NCBI GenBank assembly: GCA_029260395.1 | Contig: JAJDDJ010000009.1 | Location: 546,448-610,447 of the forward strand | Length of the DNA: 64,000 nt | Source of the DNA: Phycisphaerales bacterium | GTDB taxonomy: Bacteria; Planctomycetota; Phycisphaerae; Phycisphaerales; UBA1924 | Direction: 5' to 3' | Shown: in pieces, positions 35,337 to 44,306 of the stretch | How positions within the stretch are numbered: position 1 is the first letter of the stretch | How the letters are laid out: each line of letters opens with the position of its first letter | Program-made: the position numbers and the translations under genes | The notes under the pieces: model-generated | Seen by the model: only the letters and a program-made list of their open reading frames with translations | What the model was told of the DNA's origin: nothing | Databases searched by the model: none

Positions 35337-35993
35337 TTAGTAGTTGCCCTCGCCGGCCTCCTGGAAGGTCAGCGGCTTGAGCCAGATGGGCTTCATCTTG
35401 AGGTACTCACGCAGCGGGTCGCCCCAGATCTCAAAGCCCACGAGCTCTTCATCAGTCACCGCGCCCATCAGGTCGCGTACCGCCTGCGCTTCGACGAACG
35501 GGTCAGAGCCGATCGCGGCGGGGAACCCGCTGAACGTCCACGGGCCGCGCATCATGTGGACCGCGTGCTGAAACTTGATGTCGGCGGGGTTGTCCGACAG
35601 CCCGAAGGCGTCGGTGTTGAACATCTTGATCGTTCGGCTCTCCTGGCCATAGACGAGCTTGGATGCGGGATAGAACCCGTTGCCGTGGTCGGAGAGATCG
35701 GCCAGTGCGCCCGAAAGGTCCTCTTCGAGGTGCTCATCGGTCCACGTCGGCACGTCTGGAGGTGAGTTGAGCAGGTCGAGTTGGCCCGCCAGGTAGCTGA
35801 TGTCGACCGGCGACATCGCGTACAGGATCGCTCGGCGGTGGGCCTCCATGTACGCGGCCTGGTTGTTAGCGTGCACCTTCATGGTGCGCGTGGTCGCGGC
35901 GATGAACGTGATCATCAGCACGAACATGAGCAGCGTTTCGACCACGACCGCGCCGCGGTCGTCGTTGCGCAAATGTCGGAAGAGGCGGAACAT
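35337..35993 (-). CDS. TadE-like pseudopilin
   Basis: 218 aa from the ATG at 35991-35993. A short basic leader ends in NDDRG, followed by AVVVETLLMFVLMITFIAA: cleavage after the Gly would leave Glu at +5 ahead of a hydrophobic helix, the class III prepilin (TadE/Flp) pattern. The mature part is an unrecognised, largely polar domain with a few cysteine-free beta and helical stretches, ending KPLTFQEAGEGNY. Last gene of the - strand pilus run. Likely processed by the prepilin peptidase at 39156-40076 and assembled with the other pilins. Confidence 0.75.
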   Translation of the reverse strand: MFRLFRHLRNDDRGAVVVETLLMFVLMITFIAATTRTMKVHANNQAAYMEAHRRAILYAMSPVDISYLAGQLDLLNSPPDVPTWTDEHLEEDLSGALADLSDHGNGFYPASKLVYGQESRTIKMFNTDAFGLSDNPADIKFQHAVHMMRGPWTFSGFPAAIGSDPFVEAQAVRDLMGAVTDEELVGFEIWGDPLREYLKMKPIWLKPLTFQEAGEGNY

Positions 35994-36063
35994 GGTTTGG
36001 CTCGCTTTCAGTTGAGAGCGGAGAGAAATCGTCTTAGGGGCCGAGGGGGTGGGGGCTGGGGGG

Positions 36064-37692
36064 TCAGTGCCGCATGAGTCGGCGCATGTCGCGCTGGAAG
36101 TTGCCGTCTTGTGGGAACTGGTTGTTGATGTTGTTGCCGCCGATGATCTCGAACGCGTGGTGGCTCTTGAGGCGGATGTGCTCGCCCGTGTTGTTACCGA
36201 TGCGGGCACCCAGGAAGTTGGGATGGGTCTCGTAGAATCGGGCCTGCCAGTTCCATCCCCATGTCGTCCACATGCGGTAGGGGAAGGGCAGATCGACCGG
36301 CGCCGACAAGCGGTAGATGGTCGGGTTGAAGTACTCGGCGCTGGCGTAGGCGCTGACGCTGTCGTCCCAGTTGGCCCCGCCATCGCCCATGCCCAGCCCG
36401 TCGAACATCCCGCCGAAGAGGTACCCGCCGTTGCGAGGCTGGAACTGGGCGCGGAATTTCGTCGCGGGTGCGTTCTGCCCCCATGCCAACCGAGATCGCA
36501 GGTTGCCGATGTTCCTGAACGTGACCGCGACGGTCATCGAGTAATCGGTGAAGGCCTCGTGGTCGAGGTCGTCGTCGTACGACTTGGAATCATCGTTGAA
36601 CAGGCCAAAGCCCGCAGGTCTATAGATGCCGGTGATGTGCTGGCCGATGCCGTCGGAACCGGCCCTCGGGCTGAACTCGAGAATCGGGAAGTCGTCATCG
36701 AGGATGTGGAACTGGTACGAATGGAGCAGCGCGTTGATGACGAAGAAGACCATGACCCATTGCCGCCAGACCTTCTGTCCGCGGCCGATGTTGACCGGCG
36801 ACAGGTCGTCGTACCACTGCGAATGGTCGCGCCAGACGCGGACGAACAGCGGGATGAGCACGTCGAGGCGGTTCTCGCCGTTGTCGAAGTCGAACAGGCT
36901 GTCCCACGTGACGAGCGGGAAATCCTGTACGTCCATGTCGTAACTGGGTGCTTCGTTGGGCGCTTCTTCATCGACCGCATCGCCATAGAGGATCTCGCAC
37001 TTATAACGCTCTTCGTACGAAGCAACGATCGCGGGGATCAGCGTCTCGGGCACCTTGGAGACAGCGGTCTGGAACTCGTGGATTTCTCTGATACGGTTGG
37101 ACATGCCGCCTAAGAAGCTCGGCGGGCCTGCATCCGCCCCGCCCGCGACGGCGTCCCAGATCATCGCGATGATCGCCCCCATCGACTGGAAGAAGCCCTT
37201 CATCAAAGGCCAGGCGACCGTAAGTTCCTGGATGCATTTGACCGCCACAATGACCGCGACAATCGGCCCGATGATGGGAATACCCAGCGCGTCAAGGATG
37301 GCCTTGATCCAGTTGTAGATGACCTGGATGGTGAACGGGGCGACCGCGGTGAGCAGCACATCCGCCGAGACGTGCTGCAGGTTGGCGATGTTGCACGCGA
37401 CCACCATGTTCATGGTGCGGGCCTTGGTGAGGGCCGCGTCGTAGACCACCGCGTCGGCGATCGTCTGGGCGTGGACCTGCCGGCTGGTCACCATGCCGGT
37501 GTTCCAGGTGAACCCGATCGAGGCGAGGATGACCCAGATGTAGAACATCATGAGCAGCACCCAGATGTTGCCGCGATCCTCGCGGTGCAGCCTGCGGATA
37601 AACGCAGGAGTATCGATGGTCGGCGCATCGTCGGGCCAGTCATTGGCCCTGGCCGATCGGAGTGCTGCGCTGTCTGAGGGTGTCATGGACAT
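36064..37692 (-). CDS. TadG-like pilus assembly protein
   Basis: 542 aa from ATG 37690-37692. The N-terminal part has a charged leader, HREDRGNIWVLLMMFYIWVILASIGF, then GMVTSRQVHAQTIADAVVYDAALTKART and ANLQHVSADVLLTAVA. This resembles Flp/TadG-type assembly proteins in which one helix is followed by an alanine-rich export-side helix, except that no Glu is at +5 of a Gly cleavage site. A second hydrophobic segment lies near 105-130. The C-terminal two-thirds is a polar, aromatic-rich periplasmic domain. Lies between two TadE-like genes, so it probably works in the same pilus. Family call is by layout and context. Confidence 0.65.
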   Translation of the reverse strand: MSMTPSDSAALRSARANDWPDDAPTIDTPAFIRRLHREDRGNIWVLLMMFYIWVILASIGFTWNTGMVTSRQVHAQTIADAVVYDAALTKARTMNMVVACNIANLQHVSADVLLTAVAPFTIQVIYNWIKAILDALGIPIIGPIVAVIVAVKCIQELTVAWPLMKGFFQSMGAIIAMIWDAVAGGADAGPPSFLGGMSNRIREIHEFQTAVSKVPETLIPAIVASYEERYKCEILYGDAVDEEAPNEAPSYDMDVQDFPLVTWDSLFDFDNGENRLDVLIPLFVRVWRDHSQWYDDLSPVNIGRGQKVWRQWVMVFFVINALLHSYQFHILDDDFPILEFSPRAGSDGIGQHITGIYRPAGFGLFNDDSKSYDDDLDHEAFTDYSMTVAVTFRNIGNLRSRLAWGQNAPATKFRAQFQPRNGGYLFGGMFDGLGMGDGGANWDDSVSAYASAEYFNPTIYRLSAPVDLPFPYRMWTTWGWNWQARFYETHPNFLGARIGNNTGEHIRLKSHHAFEIIGGNNINNQFPQDGNFQRDMRRLMRH

Positions 37693-37752
37693 GGTGGTCT
37701 CTCGAAGGCGGCGAACGCCAAGAACGCGGGGCCTCGTGGTAAGCGGACTTGG

Positions 37753-39078
37753 TTAGGGGACCGGGCTGCCCCCGAGCAGGGTGAGCAGGTTGCCAGCTCG
37801 GCCGCCGGTGGACTGGAGCGCAACGTCCGACTCGATCTGGATGAACCGGCCGGTGAAGCCGCTCTTGGTCTCCCACAGCGGGTGAACCAGCGCTGCGACT
37901 AGCGGCACACGGAGCTGGTATGGGTACTTGATCTGCACGCGCGACTGCCTAGGGATGAGCGGGTTGCCCGGGTCGGCGCTGTCGGTCATATCGTCGAACG
38001 ATTTGGTGAGGTCGGTCAACGGGCCGAGAATGTTGTCACGCGCTGGCTGGATGATCATGTCGATAAGCTCATCAGCAATGTCCGACGCGCTCGGCAGGCC
38101 CAAGAGGTCGGTCAGGATGCTCGAGTTGTCGCCATCGCTCACCCCGATGTTGATATCGGGAATTGGCCACGGCATCGGGATCGTGAATCCCCACGAGCCG
38201 GACTGGTCCGGTGACACATCGTTACCACCCCCGAAAACGTCGGCGTATTCTTTGATGAGGTCTTCGAGCGCGTCGAGGGCGTTGCCGCCCACATCGGCGA
38301 ACTGCGAGGCATTGAAGTCCATGAGCGGCGCGAGCTCGGTCGTGAGGCTGAACCCGCTGCCGCCCTGCTGACCGGCCTCGAGTTCCTTCAGAGTCCATGA
38401 CGCGCGCTTCTCGTAGGCGTCGGTTTTCATCGCATAAGGCCAGCGAGGGATGCCGGTCTCGGCCATCGCCATCGCCGCGGATCGGCCCGAGCCGTAGCCG
38501 TAGTCGTCCCACGCGCCGCGATTGGTTGCGTCGCTCGTGTGGTAGGGCGAGAGCTGCGCGAGAATGAGCGCCGCGCCTTCGCGCACGCGGTCCCGGCGTA
38601 TGTCGGGGATGGACTCGGGGCTCAGCGGGTTGAGCGAGTACAGCGGGCCCCAGGTCTCGGTCTCGACTTGCGTGATCGCCGAGCGTGCAGCCCGGTACGC
38701 GGCGTAGTCCACGATGATCTTCGCGCGGGCGATCAGCCCCCACTGGATGACCATCCCGAACATGATGTACATCCACGGGAACGTCAGCAGAAACTCAATG
38801 GAAAGCGAACCGGTGTCGTCGTCGCGCAGGTTGGCCTGGTACCGCTTGCGGCGTTTGCGTGCGTGCATGGCCAGGCGGTAGACCACCCGCCCGCAACCGA
38901 GCATCGCGATGATGAACGCGAGCCAGAGCGTGGTATCGAACACGTCGTTGCGGTCGAGTGTGAAGTGCTCGGCGATGATGTACCGGCCGTGGAAGGCGGC
39001 GATCGAAGCCGCGATGAGCATCGCCATCGCGAGGTCCGGCGCCCACTGCTCCTGCCACGCTCTTGCCTTAGCGTTCAC
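37753..39078 (-). CDS. TadE-like pseudopilin with two extra N-terminal helices
   Basis: 441 aa if started at the GTG at 39076-39078, which has AGGAG 8 nt upstream. An ATG 57 bp further out is in frame but has weaker signals. Two membrane helices (about 15-33 and 45-66) precede a basic linker (HARKRRKRYQ) and RDDDTGSLSIEFLLTFPWMYIMFGMV, where cleavage after Gly would leave Glu at +5 and a hydrophobic pilin helix. The mature region is polar with several Pro/Asp-rich stretches. Probably a pilus-assembly protein, though a preceding double helix is odd for a prepilin. Start uncertain. The next gene upstream, the peptidase, ends 77 bp away. Confidence 0.68.
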   Translation of the reverse strand: MNAKARAWQEQWAPDLAMAMLIAASIAAFHGRYIIAEHFTLDRNDVFDTTLWLAFIIAMLGCGRVVYRLAMHARKRRKRYQANLRDDDTGSLSIEFLLTFPWMYIMFGMVIQWGLIARAKIIVDYAAYRAARSAITQVETETWGPLYSLNPLSPESIPDIRRDRVREGAALILAQLSPYHTSDATNRGAWDDYGYGSGRSAAMAMAETGIPRWPYAMKTDAYEKRASWTLKELEAGQQGGSGFSLTTELAPLMDFNASQFADVGGNALDALEDLIKEYADVFGGGNDVSPDQSGSWGFTIPMPWPIPDINIGVSDGDNSSILTDLLGLPSASDIADELIDMIIQPARDNILGPLTDLTKSFDDMTDSADPGNPLIPRQSRVQIKYPYQLRVPLVAALVHPLWETKSGFTGRFIQIESDVALQSTGGRAGNLLTLLGGSPVP

Positions 39079-39155
39079 CGGGATGCTCCTGCGTGCTTGA
39101 TGGTCATGGCGTTGCTCCGTGTGGCCGGCGATCATCGCGCCGGCCTCGGCGTGGG

Positions 39156-40076
39156 TTATCCAGGCGGTGGGGCGATGCCCGGTGCGAGCCAGTTCAAGAG
39201 CGGCACATAGAACGGCATCCACTGGGCCGTGATCAGCCCGAGCAGCAGCGCGACACCAAACGGCGCCTCAGTCTTACCGAACGGGTACGCATCGACCGCT
39301 TTACGCCGCAGCGCGAGGTTGACCTGGAAGGACATCGACATCGCTTGCACCTTGCGTACAAGGTCGCCCTTGAACGCGAGGTTGACGAGGCCGATGACGG
39401 TTGCGAATACGAGTGCGTTGAAGAGAACGCCACCAACGTCGGGGTAGCCGAGCATCGCTCCGATGGCCGCGATGAGCTTGACATCGCCCCCGCCCAGACC
39501 GCGGAACATGAAGCTGATGATCCCGATCGCTGCACAGCCGAGAAACCCGAACAGCGCCGAGTCCATGCCGGGCGCGCCGAACCAAGCGGCCGCGGGCACC
39601 GTGGCTTCGTTGAGCGCGAGCACGGGAACGATAAACAAGTTGATGGCCAGCGCGATGAGCAGCGCCGGGTAGGTGAGCACGTTGGGAATGCGCCGCGTGG
39701 CGGAATCGCACAGCGCCGCCGCTGCGCAGGTCAGGAACGCCAGCGAGAGCACAAACGTGCCGCCGATGTTCGAGCCAGTGCGATCGGCGATGATCATCGT
39801 CGCGGTGGCAGCCACCGCGGACAACGCCAGACCCATCGCCCAGTAGCCCGGCCAGCTGGCTTCACGTTCGTGCGGCGTGGTGTTGGCTTGCTTACCACCG
39901 GCCTTGCCAGCATCTGTCGCCGACTGGTTGTCAGCGTCGAGGTCAGTCTCGACTGCGCCCGAGCGCGATGCCGAGTCAGTGTCGACGGGCTGTGCAGGAA
40001 GTGTTGTGTCCTGGCCGGGGCTCATGGGGACTCCAGCAGCGAGAGCGTCCATCGCTTCTCCTGAGCGTCTGAGCAT
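39156..40076 (-). CDS. Prepilin peptidase, A24 (TadV/CpaA) family
   Basis: 306 aa with six to eight hydrophobic helices after a long polar N-terminus. The A24 aspartic peptidase signature is present: CDSATRRIPNVLT (first catalytic Asp) and GLGGGDVKLIAAIGAM (second catalytic Asp in GGGD). It cuts leader peptides of the class III prepilins just after Gly in the inner membrane, and lacks the N-methyltransferase cysteines of PilD. Start is uncertain: ATG 40074-40076 is used, but ATGs 24 and 51 bp downstream (MDALAAG, MSPGQDT) are also possible. Confidence 0.88.
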   Translation of the reverse strand: MLRRSGEAMDALAAGVPMSPGQDTTLPAQPVDTDSASRSGAVETDLDADNQSATDAGKAGGKQANTTPHEREASWPGYWAMGLALSAVAATATMIIADRTGSNIGGTFVLSLAFLTCAAAALCDSATRRIPNVLTYPALLIALAINLFIVPVLALNEATVPAAAWFGAPGMDSALFGFLGCAAIGIISFMFRGLGGGDVKLIAAIGAMLGYPDVGGVLFNALVFATVIGLVNLAFKGDLVRKVQAMSMSFQVNLALRRKAVDAYPFGKTEAPFGVALLLGLITAQWMPFYVPLLNWLAPGIAPPPG

Positions 40077-40153
40077 ACCACAAGCACCGCCCGGCTCGGA
40101 CCCTCCAAGCCGTCAACACGCGAGATTCATGGCATGGGTTCCGGGGAAACACC

Positions 40154-40177
40154 CCCGCGGGCGGTTAGGCCCGCGGG
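40154..40177 (-). terminator. Hairpin after the Flp pilin gene (partial terminator)
   Basis: A perfect 9-bp stem (CCCGCGGGC 40154-40162 with GCCCGCGGG 40169-40177) has a 6-nt loop and, on the - strand, is followed by GGTGTTTCC. The short T run suggests a leaky terminator or RNA-stabilising hairpin that would raise pilin mRNA over the downstream genes. Confidence 0.5.
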
Positions 40178-40187
40178 AGGAACTTGG

Positions 40188-40394
40188 TCAGTTGGAGCTG
40201 TCGAAGTCGCTGACATCGTCGTCGTTGACCTTGGCAGCCGCGTCGTTCATCTTGTCAACCGCCCAGCTGGCGGCCGCCACGATCACGACCAGGAGGATCA
40301 GCGCCACCATGATCAGCAGCACCCATTCGACCGTGTTGGGTCCGGCCTCGTCCTCGTGCAGTTCCATCGCGAAAGTTTTCATTCTGCTCAACAT
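40188..40394 (-). CDS. Flp-type pilin
   Basis: 68 aa. Leader MLSRMKTFAMELHEDEAG is cut by A24 peptidase after Gly; the mature chain starts PNTVEWVLLIMVALILL with Glu at +5, then an aromatic residue (Trp rather than the common Tyr) and a hydrophobic helix, ending in an acidic tail (NDDDVSDFDSSN). This is the size and layout of Flp/Fap major pilins of Tad secretion pili. Start at ATG 40392-40394. Situated between the second small pilin and the prepilin peptidase gene. Confidence 0.85.
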   Translation of the reverse strand: MLSRMKTFAMELHEDEAGPNTVEWVLLIMVALILLVVIVAAASWAVDKMNDAAAKVNDDDVSDFDSSN

Positions 40395-40509
40395 TGATTA
40401 GCCCTCGTATTACGAGTCAAAGTTCAAGATCCAAAGCCTCGCGTCACGCCGCTCGGCCCGGCTCAGCCAGCATCTTGCCGCGAGCCTCTCTACCACAGTA
40501 AACACGAAA

Positions 40510-40776
40510 TCACGGGAAAGGCAGGGCCAAATACTTCGCATTTCGGCTGAACAGGTGCCGGGTGATGTCCACCCAGAAGTACGCACCGCTCGCCAGAGGC
40601 AGCACAACCGCCCCCAGCAGCAGCAGTGTTTCCACCGTCGCTTGGCCCGATTCGTCCGAGAATACCTCGCGCCAATCCCGGCTTGGGTCCATCAAGCCAG
40701 TTTCTGCTCCGCCTTCAACCGATCCCAAAGAGCCACCCAGCCCGGATTCAACCTTCATGTTGATTTCAGCAGCCAT
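40510..40776 (-). CDS. Second small pilin-like protein
   Basis: 88 aa from ATG 40774-40776. The leader is unusually long, about 43 residues, ending SDESG; the helix then starts QATVETLLLLGAVVLPLAS with Glu at +5. This is a class III prepilin layout, more like a TadE pseudopilin than a major Flp because of the QATVET start and the short C-terminal tail (FSRNAKYLALPFP). AGGAGC lies upstream on the - strand and a run of ten Ts separates it from cpaF. Confidence 0.75.
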   Translation of the reverse strand: MAAEINMKVESGLGGSLGSVEGGAETGLMDPSRDWREVFSDESGQATVETLLLLGAVVLPLASGAYFWVDITRHLFSRNAKYLALPFP

Positions 40777-40804
40777 CCGAGCACGCTCCTAACAAAAAAA
40801 AGAC

Positions 40805-41980
40805 TCACTCCAAACCGAGAATACCCTTGGTGTGCTTGACGTGTCCAGTCAAACCTTTCCATCCAATTTGATCGGCGAGTTTGGGCCTCCGGCCGGTCCA
40901 TTTGAGCATCGGAAACTCCTCTGTCACGTCCAGCGTGAAGATGTCGTGAACTACATAGGCGTTGTTCGGCTCATCAAACTCGATCTCGCTGATATGCGTA
41001 GTTAAGCGTCGTCCATCGTGGAGACGGGCCGCCTGCACCACCACATCCAGCGCTGAAGCGATCTGACGGCGAATGGCGGTCAGCGGAAGCCCTGAATCGG
41101 CCATCATGCACATCGTCTCCAATCGGCCGCAGCAGCCCGATGGCGTGTCCGCGTGGAGGGTGGCCATCGAGCCCGCGTGTCCCGAGGTCATGGCCTGGAT
41201 CATGTCCAGCGCCTCGCCCCGGCGGACCTCGCCGACGATGATGCGGTCGGGCCTCATACGCAGCGAAGTTACGAACAAATCACGAATAGTAATCAACCCC
41301 TGGCCGTAAGCGTCCGCAGGTCTGGCTTCGAGGGCCACCACGTGCTGCTTTTGGACCTGGAGCTCGCGGGTGTCCTCTACGACCACGATGCGTTCGTCGT
41401 CGCCGAAGGCGTTGGAAAGGATGTTGAGCATCGTCGTCTTGCCCGAGCCCGTACCGCCGCTGACGATGACGTTCAGTGCTCCCTGCACGCAGAGTAACGC
41501 GAACTCTAAAGCCTCTGCTGTCATGGATTTGACCTCGAGCAAGAAGCTCGGGTCGATAGCCTTGGAGCTGAATCGGCGAATATTCACCGAGGTGCCCGCG
41601 CCGCTCACAGGGTCGAGCACGATGCAGATACGCGAGCCGTCCGGCAGCCTGCCGTCGAGGATGGGTTCTTTCTGATCGATCGCCCGACCGACGAATTGGG
41701 CGATGTTGTTGGCCGCCGATTGCAGCTCAAGCTCGCTCGGGAATGACGCATCGACCTGCTCGATCCGGCCCTTGCGCTCAACGTAGATCTGCTTGGGCCC
41801 GTTGACCATGATCTCGCTGACGGATGGATCTTCCATCAGCGCCACCAACGGACCCAAGAAATGGGTCATGCTGGCCTGATAAGCCCGTTCACGCGCCGAA
41901 ACCGGCTTGCCGGGCTTCTCAGCGGTCGCCGGTAACTGGGTGTCGCTCAAGGCAGGTTCTCCAGGGATTCCACGGGGCAT
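40805..41980 (-). CDS. CpaF/TadA-type secretion ATPase
   Basis: 391 aa if started at ATG 41978-41980 with AAAGGAGGAG a little far upstream; a TTG at 42059-42061 would add 27 residues. Blocks of the GspE/TadA hexameric ATPase: VSEIMVNGPKQIYVERKG, DGRLPDGSRICIVLDP, NIRRF, Walker A VSGGTGSGKTTMLN (about residue 170), Asp box VVVEDTRELQ, then MRPDRIIVGEVRRGEALDM (Walker B) and GHAGSMATLHADTP (His box). Powers pilus assembly from the cytoplasm. First gene of the - strand pilus run, divergent from the secretin. The platform proteins TadB/TadC, its usual neighbours, are not here. Confidence 0.93.
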   Translation of the reverse strand: MPRGIPGEPALSDTQLPATAEKPGKPVSARERAYQASMTHFLGPLVALMEDPSVSEIMVNGPKQIYVERKGRIEQVDASFPSELELQSAANNIAQFVGRAIDQKEPILDGRLPDGSRICIVLDPVSGAGTSVNIRRFSSKAIDPSFLLEVKSMTAEALEFALLCVQGALNVIVSGGTGSGKTTMLNILSNAFGDDERIVVVEDTRELQVQKQHVVALEARPADAYGQGLITIRDLFVTSLRMRPDRIIVGEVRRGEALDMIQAMTSGHAGSMATLHADTPSGCCGRLETMCMMADSGLPLTAIRRQIASALDVVVQAARLHDGRRLTTHISEIEFDEPNNAYVVHDIFTLDVTEEFPMLKWTGRRPKLADQIGWKGLTGHVKHTKGILGLE

Positions 41981-42118
41981 GCGGACCGGCCGCTCCTCCT
42001 TTACGGGGGACGAAGGCGGGCTCGCGTCAATGAACCTACCCGACGCGGACTCTTCGGGCAATCAACCGCCGTGGTGCACCCGGGCTATCCCTCGTCTTGT
42101 GGACAGGTCCGGGCCGAG

Positions 42119-42148
42119 TTGCCGAGAAAGCCCTAGGCCAGTTAGTAT
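42119..42148 (+). promoter_or_regulatory. Candidate promoter for the secretin gene
   Basis: TTGCCG (42119-42124) and TAGTAT (42143-42148) are separated by 18 bp, each matching 4 of 6 consensus bases. A GGGGAC/GTCCCC hairpin at 42216-42231 lies in the presumed leader, about 23 bp before the secretin start. Confidence 0.3.
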
Positions 42149-42254
42149 CCGCTTGCTGGCCGATCGTGACCGTCAGCAGGACCAAGGCGTTTGCGGTCCC
42201 GCGAACCCATCTGCTGGGGACCCGTGTCCCCGCACTTCTGAGAGGTAGTACCCG

Positions 42255-44306
42255 ATGCGCCCGTTCCAATCGAAGACTTGCTTCGCTCTCATTCCCGCGG
42301 CGTTGCTCGCACTTAGCGGCACCTCGACCAGCGTGCTCGCGCAGGACGAGAACAACCCGATCGTGCTCAACACCCAGCCGGTCGTCCAGGACACCACCCC
42401 GCAGTTCATCGAGGGCGTGCGCGTCACGGAGTTCGGGACCGTAGAGATCGGTGTGCAGAACGCCGACCTACGCGCTGTGCTCCAGACGCTGGCCATACGT
42501 TCGGGACGCAACATCGTCACGAGCGAGTCGGTCGCCGCCACGGTCACCGCGAACATCGAGGGCGTCAGTCTTGAGCGAGCGCTGGATGTTCTGCTCGATC
42601 AGTACGGCTTCGGCTACGTCATCGATGGCGAGTTCATCCGTGTCTACTCCAAGAGCGAGCTTGAAGCGCGAAGGCCTCTCAAGACCGAGATCTTTACGCT
42701 CGAGCACATGTCCGCCGAGGACGCAGCTCAGTTTGCTGGCCCGCTGCTCAGTGCCGATGGCAGGCTCGTCGAGTCGACCGCGGCGGCCGATTGGTCGCTG
42801 TACACCGGTGCCTCGACCGACCTGACCGGCGGCGGCGGAGGCGGCGGCGGAGCGGCCTCCGCGCCCGGCGCGCCGTTCGGCCGAGACAGCTTCGCCCATA
42901 GCTCGATGCTGATGGTCCGCGACTACGAAGACAACATCCGCGAGATCGGTTCGCTGCTCAGCCGAATCGACACGCCCCCGGATCAGGTGCTCATCGAATC
43001 CACGGTCGTCAGCGTCAACCTGACCGATCGCAACGCCTTCGGCGTCGACTTCGCACTCATCCAGGATGTCCAGTTCACCGACTTCTTCGGCATCCCCGCG
43101 TTCGGCGGCAACAACCCGATCAGCCCCGGCAGTTCCGAGCTCGCCCGCACCGCGGTCTCGCCTGTCACCGACAACGACAGCTTCCTGGGCACCAACATCG
43201 GCAACCAGTCCGGTGACGCTGGCATCCGCGGCGGCATCATCGCCGGCAACTCGGCCATCTTCATCAGGGCGCTCGACACCATCAGCGACACCAACGTGAT
43301 GGCCAACCCCAAGATCCTCGCCCTCAACAGGCAGCAGGCCCGCGTCTCGGTCGGATCGCGCGTCGGCTACCTGCAGACGGTCGCCACCCAGACTTCCACC
43401 AGCCAGACCATCGAGTTCATCGATACCGGCGTGCAGCTCGCCGTCCGCCCGTTCGTTTCGAGCGACGGACGAATCCGCATGGAGCTCGCGCCTCGCGTCG
43501 CGGACGTCGTCTTCAACCAGCGCATCGCCGATGGTCAGGTCTTCGATGTTCCCACCGAGAACATCCAGGAGATTACCACCAACGTCACCGTGCCAGAGGG
43601 TTCAACCGTCGTGCTGGGCGGCCTGTTCCAGGAGAGCATCGTTCTGTCGCGGTCGCAGATCCCCGTGCTGGGTGACCTGCCGTTCATCGGAGGGGCGTTC
43701 CAGGGCAACGAGGACACGTCGATTCGCCAGGAGATCATGTTCCTCATCAAGCCCACGGTGATCCGTGACAGCCGCCTCGCCGACATGGGCGAGAACGCTG
43801 CTGCCGATGCAGCCCGCGTTCTCGTCGGCACCCGTGAAGGCCTGCTGCCTTGGGCCCGCGAGCGTCAGACCAGCGTGCTCAACGTGGATGCCCAGCGGCT
43901 CGCGCGCGAAGGCGACCTCAACAAGGCGCTCTGGACCGTTCGCCGATCGCTCGAGATGCACCCGGCGCAGGCCGACGCGGTCCGTATCCGCGAGCAGATC
44001 ATCAGCGACCCGACTCTCTCGCCCACGCGCAGCATGATGGAGCGGTCGATGAACCATCGCATCCTCCGACTGCTGAGCACGGACGACCAGAAGGCCCGCT
44101 CGAGCTACATGGCTCCGCCCATGCCGCAAACCGCCGCGTGGACCCCGGCTCCGATCCAGCCGGCGCCACGCTTCGAGACCGCGCCTCCGCCGCCCGCCGC
44201 CCCGCCGGCCCCCGCTGCGGAGCCCGAAGTGGTAGCCGAGGTCGAAGAGGCTGTTGAAGCCGCACCCACGACCGTCGGCCAGATGGTCCCGGTGAAGGAC
44301 AACTGA
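42255..44306 (+). CDS. Type II/IV-type secretin (outer-membrane channel) with C-terminal extension
   Basis: 683 aa. Signal peptide (AALLALSGTSTSVLAQ, about residue 32). An STN-like domain (about 60-130: VQNADLRAVLQTLAIRSGRNIV, ANIEGVSLERALDVLLDQYGFGY) precedes a glycine-rich linker and the secretin core, with the family signature VPEGSTVVLGGLFQES (about 445-460) and IPVLGDLPFIGGAF (about 468-481), ending MFLIKPTVI. After the core come about 180 extra residues: a helical stretch rich in tetratricopeptide-like hydrophobic spacing, and a Pro/Ala-rich tail. Forms the outer-membrane gate for the pilus. Ends TGATG, overlapping the TPR gene by one base. Confidence 0.9.
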   Translation: MRPFQSKTCFALIPAALLALSGTSTSVLAQDENNPIVLNTQPVVQDTTPQFIEGVRVTEFGTVEIGVQNADLRAVLQTLAIRSGRNIVTSESVAATVTANIEGVSLERALDVLLDQYGFGYVIDGEFIRVYSKSELEARRPLKTEIFTLEHMSAEDAAQFAGPLLSADGRLVESTAAADWSLYTGASTDLTGGGGGGGGAASAPGAPFGRDSFAHSSMLMVRDYEDNIREIGSLLSRIDTPPDQVLIESTVVSVNLTDRNAFGVDFALIQDVQFTDFFGIPAFGGNNPISPGSSELARTAVSPVTDNDSFLGTNIGNQSGDAGIRGGIIAGNSAIFIRALDTISDTNVMANPKILALNRQQARVSVGSRVGYLQTVATQTSTSQTIEFIDTGVQLAVRPFVSSDGRIRMELAPRVADVVFNQRIADGQVFDVPTENIQEITTNVTVPEGSTVVLGGLFQESIVLSRSQIPVLGDLPFIGGAFQGNEDTSIRQEIMFLIKPTVIRDSRLADMGENAAADAARVLVGTREGLLPWARERQTSVLNVDAQRLAREGDLNKALWTVRRSLEMHPAQADAVRIREQIISDPTLSPTRSMMERSMNHRILRLLSTDDQKARSSYMAPPMPQTAAWTPAPIQPAPRFETAPPPPAAPPAPAAEPEVVAEVEEAVEAAPTTVGQMVPVKDN

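Noticed and set aside
35244..35765. Small + strand open frame downstream of tmRNA
   Set aside because: Overlaps the TadE-like gene on the opposite strand; no motif or ribosome-binding site.
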